Shown here piece by piece: positions 34,100 to 41,806 of a stretch of DNA of 64,000 bases. The translations under genes were made by a program, and so were the position numbers. The stretch's first letter is position 1; each line of letters starts with the position of its first letter. Below the pieces are notes generated by a model. It did not search any database. It was not told the DNA's origin and saw only the letters and a list, made by a program, of their open reading frames with translations. Source of the stretch: JABCPE02 sp963518955 (GTDB taxonomy: Bacteria; Bacteroidota; Bacteroidia; Flavobacteriales; Weeksellaceae); NCBI GenBank assembly GCA_963518955.1, contig CAUQKI010000007.1:1-64000 (forward strand), in the 5' to 3' direction.

Positions 34100-34858
34100 T
34101 TAATAAACTACGCCCAAGAAAGGGTCTTTTTTTTCTTTTTTAGGTTTGTTCCATTTGTATTTATGTGTCCAGTATGCTAGTTTCATGGAGAGAATCCCCA
34201 GTCCAGCACCGAACAGGACATCGCTCACATAGTGTCTGTTGTTGGCTATTCTCATGATTCCCACCACACTGGCCGAACCATAGGCTGCATAAGGCACCCA
34301 AGGATGTTCGTCTTTGTATTCCATGGCAAGGATTGTTGCCCCGCTAAAAGCGTATGCAGTATGCCCAGAAGGGAAGGACATACGGGCTCCGTTGGGTCTT
34401 TCATTGTTGATTAATGTTTTCATTAAATGCGCCAGTCCCAAAGTTATGATGTGTCCTTTGGCATGTATGGCGATACGATTTTTCCAGTCTGTTTTGGGTT
34501 TCATTCCCATCAATTCAAAGCCATAGACAGCAACATGAGGAGCAAATTGGAGATAATCATCAAATTTATTTCTAAAATGAGGAATTTGTTTGTTTCTCCA
34601 TTCGCGAACTTCTTGTTTGGTTTTTCCTTCGGAAATTAGCCCAAGAGCCATCACCCCAGCAGGAATGTAGAGTTCCTTGGGTCTGAATTTAGGTCTTTCA
34701 ATGAGGTTTACACTATCTTGTTTAGGTTCTATGGTGAGGGTTTCCTGTGTTTCCTTTATTTCCTGCTCTGTCACTTCCTGCCCTTTTTGTTCTTGAGCAA
34801 GGCATTTGCCATTTGCAATGAAAAACAAGGGTAAGAAAAATAAAAACTTTAACAACAT
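34100..34858 (-). CDS. PAP2-superfamily phosphatase (paralog 2)
   Basis: A second PAP2 protein of 252 residues. A signal peptide ending CLAQ is followed by a Glu/Gln/Lys-rich linker, then the motifs NNERPNGARMSFPSGHTAY and NNRHYVSDVLFGAG. The two proteins share the same fold and layout but differ in length, so this is an old duplication rather than a recent one. The pair is transcribed as one unit ahead of the CBS terminator. Lipid A or carrier-lipid dephosphorylation is possible and not established. Confidence 0.87.
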   Translation of the reverse strand: MLLKFLFFLPLFFIANGKCLAQEQKGQEVTEQEIKETQETLTIEPKQDSVNLIERPKFRPKELYIPAGVMALGLISEGKTKQEVREWRNKQIPHFRNKFDDYLQFAPHVAVYGFELMGMKPKTDWKNRIAIHAKGHIITLGLAHLMKTLINNERPNGARMSFPSGHTAYAFSGATILAMEYKDEHPWVPYAAYGSASVVGIMRIANNRHYVSDVLFGAGLGILSMKLAYWTHKYKWNKPKKEKKDPFLGVVY

Positions 34859-34910
34859 AAATTCTTAAAATTAATAGTTTTTAAAATTAAAATTTAACTT
34901 CAAAAAAGAT

Positions 34911-35789
34911 TTAATTATGTAAATTTTTTATTTCAGTTTTTATTCTATCTTGCAGATTTTCAGAAGCTTTTATTAGAGGAAGTCTTAGATGGTTTTTGAT
35001 AATGCCCATTTCTGCTAAAACTGTTTTTACGCCGCAAGGGTTTCCTTCCGCGAAGATAAGTCTTATGAGTTCAACGAGCTGATTGTGAATAGCATATGCT
35101 TCTTTTACTTTACTTTCTTTTGCTAGTTTTATCATGTCTGAAAAAAGCTTAGGATAAGCCTGCCCAATTACCGAAATTACACCGTCTCCACCAGCCAGAG
35201 TAACAGGAAGAGTGAACTCATCATCACCCGAAACTAGAGAAAAACCATCAGGTTTCTTTCTTAAAATATCAAAATATTGACTGATATTTGGAGAAGCTTC
35301 TTTTATCATGAAAAGATTTGGGAAATCTTTGGCAAGTCTCAGTGTCGTTGCGGCTTCTATATTTTGTCCTGTTCGCCCAGGAACATTGTAAATGATGATG
35401 TTTTTCCCTGTGGAAGCTAGCATTTTATAGTGCTGATAAATTCCCTCTTGATTAGGTTTGTTATAATATGGTGAAACAGAAAGAACACCTTCGAAGTCGC
35501 TTAAATCCGTAGATTCTATCTGTTCTTTAACAGCCAGAGTGTTATTCCCTCCAATACCTAAAACCAGTGGAAGTCTTTTGTTATTTACTTTTACGATATG
35601 CTCTATGACTTGTGCCTGTTCAGTCTTGGAAAGCGTGGCAGTTTCCGCCGTAGTTCCCAGAACGACTAGGAAATCCGTTCCATTGGCGATGTTATATTCT
35701 ACTAATTTGGTTAAAGAATCAAAATCTATGGATAAATCCTCATTAAATGGCGTAACCAAAGCTACTCCCAGACCTTTTAATTTACTCAT
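34911..35789 (-). CDS. dapA: 4-hydroxy-tetrahydrodipicolinate synthase
   Basis: The first committed enzyme of lysine and diaminopimelate synthesis. It condenses pyruvate with aspartate semialdehyde. The 292-residue protein has the Schiff-base lysine in FMIKEASPN, the tyrosine region SPYYNKPNQEGIY, and NVPGRTGQNI. Diaminopimelate is needed for the peptidoglycan of this Gram-negative. A TAnnTTTG promoter lies just upstream. The neighbours are unrelated. Confidence 0.95.
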   Translation of the reverse strand: MSKLKGLGVALVTPFNEDLSIDFDSLTKLVEYNIANGTDFLVVLGTTAETATLSKTEQAQVIEHIVKVNNKRLPLVLGIGGNNTLAVKEQIESTDLSDFEGVLSVSPYYNKPNQEGIYQHYKMLASTGKNIIIYNVPGRTGQNIEAATTLRLAKDFPNLFMIKEASPNISQYFDILRKKPDGFSLVSGDDEFTLPVTLAGGDGVISVIGQAYPKLFSDMIKLAKESKVKEAYAIHNQLVELIRLIFAEGNPCGVKTVLAEMGIIKNHLRLPLIKASENLQDRIKTEIKNLHN

Positions 35790-35807
35790 TGTTTAAAATT
35801 TTGAAGC

Positions 35808-35815
35808 CAAATTTA
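35808..35815 (-). promoter_or_regulatory. -7 promoter box for dapA
   Basis: On the minus strand TAAATTTG lies about 18 bp before the dapA start. No clear -33 element was seen. Confidence 0.45.
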
Positions 35816-35914
35816 AGGTTTTTATTTAAAAAGATAAAAATAAGCAGGGACTTTTTAAGTAAAATTTAGGATTTTGCTGTTTCTTCTTTTCATTCTATGG
35901 TTTTGAATATCATA

Positions 35915-35949
35915 TTTGAGTAAAAATCCCGAAATAATCTATATATTTG
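35915..35949 (+). promoter_or_regulatory. Promoter for the split 5'-nucleotidase operon
   Basis: TTTG at 35915-35918 and TATATTTG at 35942-35949 with 23 bp between them. The start codon follows 20 bp after the box. Confidence 0.6.
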
Positions 35950-35969
35950 TGCCTGTATTTTAAGAACAA

Positions 35970-36728
35970 ATGAAAAGTAAAAGCATATTATTAGGAGCTG
36001 TTTTGATGGCTGTGGTGTCATGTACTACACAGCTGAATGTAAGCCAAGTTTCTCCTCAGAAAAATCAGTTGATAAATGGAGAAATAGCACAGAAAAAAGA
36101 GTTGGTTTCCGTTATCACACCATATAAAAAGGAGCTGGAGAATAAAATGAACCAGAAAATTTCCCATACCGAGGTGGAGCTTAATAGGAAAGGAGATAAC
36201 AGCTCGCTCGGGCAGCTTCTGGCAGATTTTGCATTGGAGGGAGCGAATGACTGGGGCGCGAAAAACAGCATTCCTGCGGTGGATGCAGCGATTTTAAATA
36301 TAGGAGGAATCCGAAATGATATCAGCAAGGGAGATATTTTGCTGAGAAATATTTTTGAAGTGATGCCTTTTGAAAATCAATTGGTTATCGTTAAAATGAA
36401 GGGCGAAGACATACAAGGTGTGTTTGATTATTACGAAAAACAAAAAAGAAATAATCCCGTGGCTGGATTTACGATAGTGGTAGAAAATGGAAAACTAAAA
36501 CAAGGACTGATAAATGGCGAAAAACCAAAAGCTGGTCAGTACTACTACATCGCGACATCAGACTATTTGGCTTATGGAGGAGATTATATGAAATTTTTCC
36601 TGAAAGGAGAACAGCTTATACTAACGGAAATGACTCTGAGGGATTTATTTATAGAGAAATTTAAACAAAATCCAGAGATAAAAATAAAGCAGGAACAAAG
36701 GCTGCAATTTATCGGGAATAACCAATAA
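35970..36728 (+). CDS. 5'-nucleotidase C-terminal-domain lipoprotein
   Basis: A lipoprotein of 252 residues, lipobox VVSC near residue 18. The mature part is the substrate-binding C-terminal half of a 5'-nucleotidase: SLGQLLADFALEGAN, NIGGIRNDISKGDI, the EVMPFENQLVIVKMKGED segment and SDYLAYGGDYM. The phosphatase half is encoded by the next gene, 12 bp downstream, so the normal single protein is split into two with the order of the halves reversed. Periplasmic or surface nucleotide breakdown is likely. The halves probably associate. Confidence 0.86.
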   Translation: MKSKSILLGAVLMAVVSCTTQLNVSQVSPQKNQLINGEIAQKKELVSVITPYKKELENKMNQKISHTEVELNRKGDNSSLGQLLADFALEGANDWGAKNSIPAVDAAILNIGGIRNDISKGDILLRNIFEVMPFENQLVIVKMKGEDIQGVFDYYEKQKRNNPVAGFTIVVENGKLKQGLINGEKPKAGQYYYIATSDYLAYGGDYMKFFLKGEQLILTEMTLRDLFIEKFKQNPEIKIKQEQRLQFIGNNQ

Positions 36729-36740
36729 GGATGAACAAAA

Positions 36741-37688
36741 ATGAATAGAAAAGAATTTTTGAAAATACTAGGTGGAGGAGCTTTGGCAACGACACTTACG
36801 CCAAATGTTTTGTCAGCAAAAACATTTGATTCTAAAGAAACGCCTGAAAAAATCACCATTCTTCATACCAATGACCAGCACAGCAGGATAGAGCCTTTTG
36901 AGGAAGGACACAGCAGATATCCCAATCAGGGAGGATTTGCAAGGAGAGCTACTCTGATAGAGCAGATTAGAGGAGTGGAAAAGAATGTGCTTTTGTTCGA
37001 TAGCGGCGATATTTTCCAAGGAACGCCTTATTTTAATATGTTTGGCGGCGAGCTGGAATTTAAGCTCATGTCCATGATGAAATATGATGCGGCTACTATG
37101 GGGAATCATGATTTTGACAATGGTTTGGAAGGGTTTTTAAAGGTTTTACCGAATGCTAAATTTCCTTTTATCTGTTCTAATTATGATTTTTCGGACACGA
37201 TTTTAAAGGGAAAAACACAGTCATATAAGATTTTTAGAAAAGGAAATATTAAAGTAGGTGTGTTTGGTCTGGGAGTGAAATTGGAAGGGCTTGTAGGGAA
37301 AAAATATTACGGCGAAACCAAATATCTTGACCCTGTTGTGACGGCGCAGAAATACGCAGATTTCCTTAGAAATACCAAAAAATGTGATTTGGTTGTTTGT
37401 CTTTCACATTTGGGATATGATTACGGACAGTCAGAAGATATGGTTTCTGATAGAAAGCTGGCGGCTCAAACTCACGGAATAGACATTATTTTAGGAGGGC
37501 ACACGCACACATTTTTGACAGAACCAAATGTCCTTAAAAACAGCAAGGGCGTAAATGTTCTAGTGAACCAAGTAGGCTGGGCAGGGATTCTGCTGGGAAG
37601 GATAGATTTTTATTTTGATAAAGATAAGAAAATCAATGGGATATCTTGGAATAACCAAAGGATAGATGATGCTATAAAAATTTCCTAA
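36741..37688 (+). CDS. Metallophosphatase, catalytic half of a split 5'-nucleotidase
   Basis: An exported calcineurin-like phosphoesterase of 315 residues. Its leader (MNRKEFLKILGGGALATTL) looks Tat-like, though it lacks the full twin-arginine. The metal-ligand motifs are ILHTNDQHSRIEP, LFDSGDIFQGTP, MGNHDFDNG, LSHLGYD and LGGHTHTFL. It lacks the C-terminal specificity domain, which the preceding gene supplies. It is followed with no gap by recO (TAAATG junction), which suggests polycistronic transcription. Confidence 0.9.
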   Translation: MNRKEFLKILGGGALATTLTPNVLSAKTFDSKETPEKITILHTNDQHSRIEPFEEGHSRYPNQGGFARRATLIEQIRGVEKNVLLFDSGDIFQGTPYFNMFGGELEFKLMSMMKYDAATMGNHDFDNGLEGFLKVLPNAKFPFICSNYDFSDTILKGKTQSYKIFRKGNIKVGVFGLGVKLEGLVGKKYYGETKYLDPVVTAQKYADFLRNTKKCDLVVCLSHLGYDYGQSEDMVSDRKLAAQTHGIDIILGGHTHTFLTEPNVLKNSKGVNVLVNQVGWAGILLGRIDFYFDKDKKINGISWNNQRIDDAIKIS

Positions 37689-38378
37689 ATGACTGATACA
37701 GGTTATCTTCTTTCGTATGTGCGATATGGTGACAATGATGTTATTCTGCATTGTTTTACCAAAGAAGCTGGTTTCCAGAGCTTGTTTATGAGAGGGATTT
37801 ATTCACCCAAGAATAAAAAGAAAGCTTATCTTGCTCCGCTTAACGAACTTACTTTTGTGAAATCAGATTTTCGTAAAACATCAAAAATACAGAATATCAG
37901 CAAGATAGAGCAGATGAAGATGCTGGATTGTCATACAGATATGAGGGCTTCGGCAGTGATTTTTTTTATTACTGAATTTCTTCATCAGGTTTTAGCGAAT
38001 GAAATGAAACAAAGCCATATTTATAGGGCGGTTGATGAGTTTTTAAACCAAATAGAAAAGCAAAATTATCAAGCGCATTTTATATTTTTAGTTGAGTTTT
38101 TAAAAATCCAAGGTGTGGCTCCACTGTTTGGAAATGGGAAATATTTAGACCCAGAAAATGGCTGTTTTGATTTGGAAATATGTCATAATCTGTTTAATGA
38201 AGAGGTTTCCGCTCTTTGGAAAGATTTAATTTCTGAAGAGGAAATTTATAATATAAAAATTAAAAATACCTTGAAAGAAGATTTTTTGGATTCGGTGTTG
38301 GTATATTATAGTTGTCATTTTCCAGAATTTAAAATCCCAAAATCTTTGGATGTTTTGAGGCAAATTTTTTCTGAATAA
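37689..38378 (+). CDS. recO: DNA repair protein RecO
   Basis: A 229-residue recombination mediator that loads RecA on SSB-coated gaps with RecR. The N-terminal OB-fold (about 1-80) begins TDTGYLLSYVRYGDNDVILHCFT, with a basic loop, GIYSPKNKKKAY, and the rest is helical. The zinc-binding cysteine cluster seen in some RecO proteins is not evident. The start codon follows the metallophosphatase stop directly. Confidence 0.9.
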   Translation: MTDTGYLLSYVRYGDNDVILHCFTKEAGFQSLFMRGIYSPKNKKKAYLAPLNELTFVKSDFRKTSKIQNISKIEQMKMLDCHTDMRASAVIFFITEFLHQVLANEMKQSHIYRAVDEFLNQIEKQNYQAHFIFLVEFLKIQGVAPLFGNGKYLDPENGCFDLEICHNLFNEEVSALWKDLISEEEIYNIKIKNTLKEDFLDSVLVYYSCHFPEFKIPKSLDVLRQIFSE

Positions 38379-38389
38379 TAAAATAAGGT

Positions 38390-38821
38390 ATGCGTGTAGA
38401 CAAATTTCTGTGGAGTGTTCGTTTTTATAAGACAAGGAGCATCGCAGCAGATGAAATCAAAAAAAATAGAGTTTCCATCGGCGGACAGCCAGTGAAAGCT
38501 TCGCGGGAAGTCCATGAAGGCGATGTGGTGGAAATTAGGAAGAACCAAATCAACTATAAAATAGAAGTTTTGCAGATTCCTAAAAGCCGCCTCGGTGCTA
38601 AGCTTGTTCCGCTTTATATAAAGGATGTTACGGATAAGGAGCAGTATGAGATATTGAAAATGAGAATGTTTTCGCAGGATTATTATCGCCAGAAAGGAGA
38701 GGGAAGACCCACGAAAAAAGACCGTAGGGATATGAGTGATTTTTTAGATAATGATAATGAGGAAGAGGACGACTGGGATGCTTTTTTTCTCGATATAGAG
38801 AATGAAGAGGACGAAGAATAA
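38390..38821 (+). CDS. S4-domain RNA-binding protein, Hsp15-like
   Basis: A cytoplasmic protein of 143 residues. The S4 domain (about 1-65) starts MRVDKFLWSVRFYKTRS and includes VSIGGQPVKASREVHEGD. This matches heat-shock protein 15-like ribosome-rescue factors, which bind stalled 50S subunits carrying peptidyl-tRNA. The C-terminal 25 residues are very acidic (DNDNEEEDDWDAFF and DIENEEDEE), an extra tail found in Bacteroidota members. It lies 12 bp after recO. Confidence 0.87.
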   Translation: MRVDKFLWSVRFYKTRSIAADEIKKNRVSIGGQPVKASREVHEGDVVEIRKNQINYKIEVLQIPKSRLGAKLVPLYIKDVTDKEQYEILKMRMFSQDYYRQKGEGRPTKKDRRDMSDFLDNDNEEEDDWDAFFLDIENEEDEE

Positions 38822-38823
38822 AC

Positions 38824-38856
38824 TTTGTATTTATAAAAAGAAAATCCATAACTTTG
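38824..38856 (+). promoter_or_regulatory. Promoter for the small membrane protein and ATP synthase operon
   Basis: TTTG at 38824-38827 and TAACTTTG at 38849-38856 with a 21-bp spacer, close to the Bacteroidota consensus. It begins just after the preceding stop codon. Confidence 0.65.
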
Positions 38857-38869
38857 CAAAAACTTTATT

Positions 38870-39232
38870 TTGAATAAAATAGATATCATTATTTACGCAT
38901 TTGCGGCTGTATTCATGGGGATTTATCTCTATCAATATCCTGAATATTATATATATATTATAGGGATTTTTTTCTCATTCCTTATTCTTAATTTTCTACT
39001 TTTCAGGATTTATAAAGGATTAAAAAAAATGTCTATGGCTGTGATGGCTTTCATGGCTATGAATTTTGGGAAAGATATTCTTTGGGCGTTTTTGTGGATG
39101 TTTGTAATTAAGAAAAATGAGGTCTTAGTGATGTTTTTGGCTCTTGTTTTTCTTCTGTTATCCATACCTCTATACCATTCTGTTCTTAGGGAAATAAAGA
39201 ATAATCAAAAATCTGATAAAAATCAATTATAA
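38870..39232 (+). CDS. Small membrane protein ahead of atpB, AtpI-position
   Basis: A protein of 120 residues with four hydrophobic helices (about 8-26, 28-46, 60-82, 88-108) and a polar C-terminus. It starts with TTG, 13 bp after the promoter -7 box. The nearest in-frame ATG would delete the first helix. Its position ahead of atpB is that of the AtpI assembly protein of other F-ATPase operons, and four helices are compatible with AtpI, but I see no diagnostic motif. I call it AtpI-like by position only. Confidence 0.55.
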   Translation: MNKIDIIIYAFAAVFMGIYLYQYPEYYIYIIGIFFSFLILNFLLFRIYKGLKKMSMAVMAFMAMNFGKDILWAFLWMFVIKKNEVLVMFLALVFLLLSIPLYHSVLREIKNNQKSDKNQL

Positions 39233-39259
39233 TTATTTTTAAAACTTAATTTATTTAAG

Positions 39260-39267
39260 TATATTTG
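39260..39267 (+). promoter_or_regulatory. -7 promoter box ahead of atpB
   Basis: TATATTTG lies 20 bp before the atpB start and would give a second, internal start of transcription. No -33 element was seen. Confidence 0.5.
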
Positions 39268-39287
39268 CAAATCAATAAAAATAAGAG

Positions 39288-40376
39288 ATGAACCAGAGAA
39301 TTTATTCACTATTTTTTGTTTTGATGTTCATGCTGTTTGGGAATACTGCTCTTGCTAGTGAACATGCAGATGGAGACAAAAAAGATTTTAATCCTTCAGA
39401 ACTTATCAATCATCACATTTATGATACTCATGAATGGCATGTTGCTACTTTGAGTGAGGGTGAAGAAGAAGAGTTTCATGTGACTATTCCATTGCCTGTG
39501 ATTGTGAAGGATGGGAAAGGTTGGCATTTTTTCATGTCAAGTAGTGTGGCTCATGGAGAGGTAGTAGATGGGTATACTTTGGAGCATGGTGTTTTAGTGA
39601 ATAAAGAGGGTTTGGAGCGCGCTCAAATTCCAGATTTGTTCAAAGGAACTGAGAAGGTGTTTTACGATCTTTCTGTCACAAAGAATGTTTTTGCGTTGTT
39701 CATTTCTGTTTTGATTATTTCAGGATTGTTCATTTCGATGGCGAATTCTTACAAAAAATCTTTAGTGCCTACTGGAGTAGCGAGGTTTTTCGAGCCAGTT
39801 GTGTTATTGATAAGAGATGGAATCGCAATTCCGAATATTGGTTCTAAACATTACAAGAAGTTTATGCCGTTCTTGTTATCCATATTCTTCTTTATCTGGT
39901 TGAATAACTTATTAGGACTTGTTCCGTTTTTCCCTGGTGGGGCTAACCTTACGGGTAACATAGCGGTTACATTAGTTCTTTCTTTATTCACGTTGTTTAC
40001 TATTTTGCTGAATGCGAATAAAGACTATTGGAAACACATTTTCTGGCCGCCAGTACCATTTTTGCTAAAGCCGATTATGATTCCATTGGAGATTATAGGT
40101 ATTTTTACTAAGCCATTCTCCTTGACGATGCGTCTTATGGCGAATATTACAGCTGGACACATTATGATTTTAAGTATTATTTCATTGATATTTATTTTCA
40201 AAAATGCAGCTTTAGGAGCGGTTTCTGTACCATTGGCGTTATTCGTTTCTATCTTGGAATTATTAGTTGCAGCTTTACAAGCATATATATTTACAATATT
40301 ATCAGCTTTATATATTGGTATTGCAGTAGCAGAACATGGTCACGATGATGCACACGGGCATGCAGAAGGACACTAA
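39288..40376 (+). CDS. atpB: F0F1 ATP synthase subunit A
   Basis: The proton-path subunit a of F0, 362 residues. A signal peptide ends TALASEH, and an exported domain of about 110 residues with several His and acidic residues follows before the first membrane helix. This N-terminal extension is usual in Bacteroidota and not in E. coli. The key arginine is in SLTMRLMANITAGHI, the helix facing the c-ring. The tail is His-rich (EHGHDDAHGHAEGH). Gene order atpB-E-F-H-A-G is standard, but beta and epsilon are absent from this operon. Confidence 0.94.
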   Translation: MNQRIYSLFFVLMFMLFGNTALASEHADGDKKDFNPSELINHHIYDTHEWHVATLSEGEEEEFHVTIPLPVIVKDGKGWHFFMSSSVAHGEVVDGYTLEHGVLVNKEGLERAQIPDLFKGTEKVFYDLSVTKNVFALFISVLIISGLFISMANSYKKSLVPTGVARFFEPVVLLIRDGIAIPNIGSKHYKKFMPFLLSIFFFIWLNNLLGLVPFFPGGANLTGNIAVTLVLSLFTLFTILLNANKDYWKHIFWPPVPFLLKPIMIPLEIIGIFTKPFSLTMRLMANITAGHIMILSIISLIFIFKNAALGAVSVPLALFVSILELLVAALQAYIFTILSALYIGIAVAEHGHDDAHGHAEGH

Positions 40377-40424
40377 AAAAGAATTTTAATTTTAAATAAT
40401 AATTTTAACTAAATATTTTTTATC

Positions 40425-40643
40425 ATGGATTTTATGTCTAATTTAAATTATGTAGCAATTTCACTTGCTGTATTAGGAGTAGCTTACGGTATTTCTAAAA
40501 TTGGTTCTCACGCGATGGACGCTATCGCTAGACAGCCAGAAGCGGCTGATAAGGTACAAGCTGCGATGTTGATCGCTTGTGGTCTTATCGAAGGTGCTGG
40601 ACTTATCGGATTGATTTTCAGTGCTCCGTTCATGAAAGGATAA
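40425..40643 (+). CDS. atpE: F0F1 ATP synthase subunit C
   Basis: The c-ring subunit, 72 residues with two membrane helices. The proton-binding glutamate is in ACGLIEGAGLIG (about residue 56), and the loop ARQPEAADK contains the conserved R-Q-P. The ligand set looks like a proton-type c-ring rather than the sodium type. A strong hairpin follows the gene. Confidence 0.95.
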   Translation: MDFMSNLNYVAISLAVLGVAYGISKIGSHAMDAIARQPEAADKVQAAMLIACGLIEGAGLIGLIFSAPFMKG

Positions 40644-40654
40644 TCAAAAATCCT

Positions 40655-40694
40655 AATAATCTTGGTAACACGGTTGGTGCTTACCAAGATTATT
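40655..40694 (+). other. Strong hairpin between atpE and atpF
   Basis: AATAATCTTGGTAA and TTACCAAGATTATT form a perfect 14-bp stem with a 12-base loop, inside the operon. The DNA after it (TTAAAATTTTG) is only weakly T-rich. It may partly stop transcription or protect the upstream mRNA so that the c subunit is made in excess. Confidence 0.65.
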
Positions 40695-40751
40695 TTAAAA
40701 TTTTGTATTAAAAAATATTTAAAGTAAAATAAAAAATAAAATAATTTAGAA

Positions 40752-41240
40752 ATGATAACACCGGGATTAGGTTTAGTTGTTTGGATGACTCTTACTTTTT
40801 TGATATTGATGTTTCTTTTGGCAAAATATGCATGGAAACCAATTCTTAATGCACTTAATGAGAGAGAAACAACAATCGTAGATGCTCTTAACCAAGCTAA
40901 ATTGGCAAGAGAAGAGGTTCAGAATTTAAAAGCTGAAAACGAAAGAATTATCCAAGAAGCTAAAATAGAAAAGGATAATATATTGAGAGAAGCAAGAGAA
41001 ATCAGAGATAGAATGATTAACGAAGCGAAAGATACAGCTAAAGTAGAAGGAGAAAAAATGATAGAGGCTGCTAGACATTCTATCGCTATGGAAAAGGCTG
41101 CTGCTATAGACGATATGAAAAAGCAAATCAGTTCTTTATCTGTGGATATTGCAGAGACTATATTGAAGAAAAAATTGGATAATAAAGATGCCCAAAATGA
41201 TTTAGTGGCTAATTTATTAAATGATAAAAACTTAAACTAA
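40752..41240 (+). CDS. atpF: F0F1 ATP synthase subunit B
   Basis: The peripheral-stalk subunit b, 162 residues. One N-terminal membrane helix (LGLVVWMTLTFLILMFLLA) is followed by a long charged coiled coil starting KYAWKPILNALNERE, which holds the F1 head against rotation. Length and layout are standard. Confidence 0.93.
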   Translation: MITPGLGLVVWMTLTFLILMFLLAKYAWKPILNALNERETTIVDALNQAKLAREEVQNLKAENERIIQEAKIEKDNILREAREIRDRMINEAKDTAKVEGEKMIEAARHSIAMEKAAAIDDMKKQISSLSVDIAETILKKKLDNKDAQNDLVANLLNDKNLN

Positions 41241-41246
41241 ATCCTT

Positions 41247-41789
41247 ATGAGTAACACAACAAAAGTTGCTAAAAGATACGCTCAGGGATTGTTGGATTTT
41301 ACAACAGAAACTGGCAACACCGAAACTGTATTCAATGAAATGAAAGATGTGGCAGAAACTATTTCTGGTTCTAAAGAATTGAGAAGTTTTTTCGCTACGC
41401 CTATTATAGATTACAGAAGAAAACAGAATGTTGCAAACGAAATTTTTTCTAAGTTTTCTGTGGTAACTAAAAACATGATTACCCTTGTTATCAAGCAGGG
41501 AAGAGAAAAATATTTAGAAGATATTGCTAAAGAATATATTGAGAAAGTAGAGGAAATGAATGGAGTGCAGAAAGCAACTCTGACAACAGCTGAAGAACTT
41601 TCCCAACAGAGCATAGAACAGATTGTAAAATCTTCATCTTTAATAGATGCAAATAAGAAATATAAGATAAAGTCTATAATAAAACCAGAGCTTATCGGTG
41701 GGTATATCCTAAGGGTAAGAGACCAGCAGATAGACAACTCGGTAAGAACTCATTTGACCAATCTTAGAAAAGAATTTCAACTTAATTAG
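41247..41789 (+). CDS. atpH: F0F1 ATP synthase subunit delta
   Basis: The 180-residue delta subunit joins the peripheral stalk to the top of F1. The helical N-terminal domain (KVAKRYAQGLLDFT) and the C-terminal DPxLIGGYI-like segment (IKPELIGGYILRVRDQQID) are recognisable. It lies 6 bp after atpF. Confidence 0.92.
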   Translation: MSNTTKVAKRYAQGLLDFTTETGNTETVFNEMKDVAETISGSKELRSFFATPIIDYRRKQNVANEIFSKFSVVTKNMITLVIKQGREKYLEDIAKEYIEKVEEMNGVQKATLTTAEELSQQSIEQIVKSSSLIDANKKYKIKSIIKPELIGGYILRVRDQQIDNSVRTHLTNLRKEFQLN

Positions 41790-41806
41790 AAAAAACAACC
41801 AATAAA

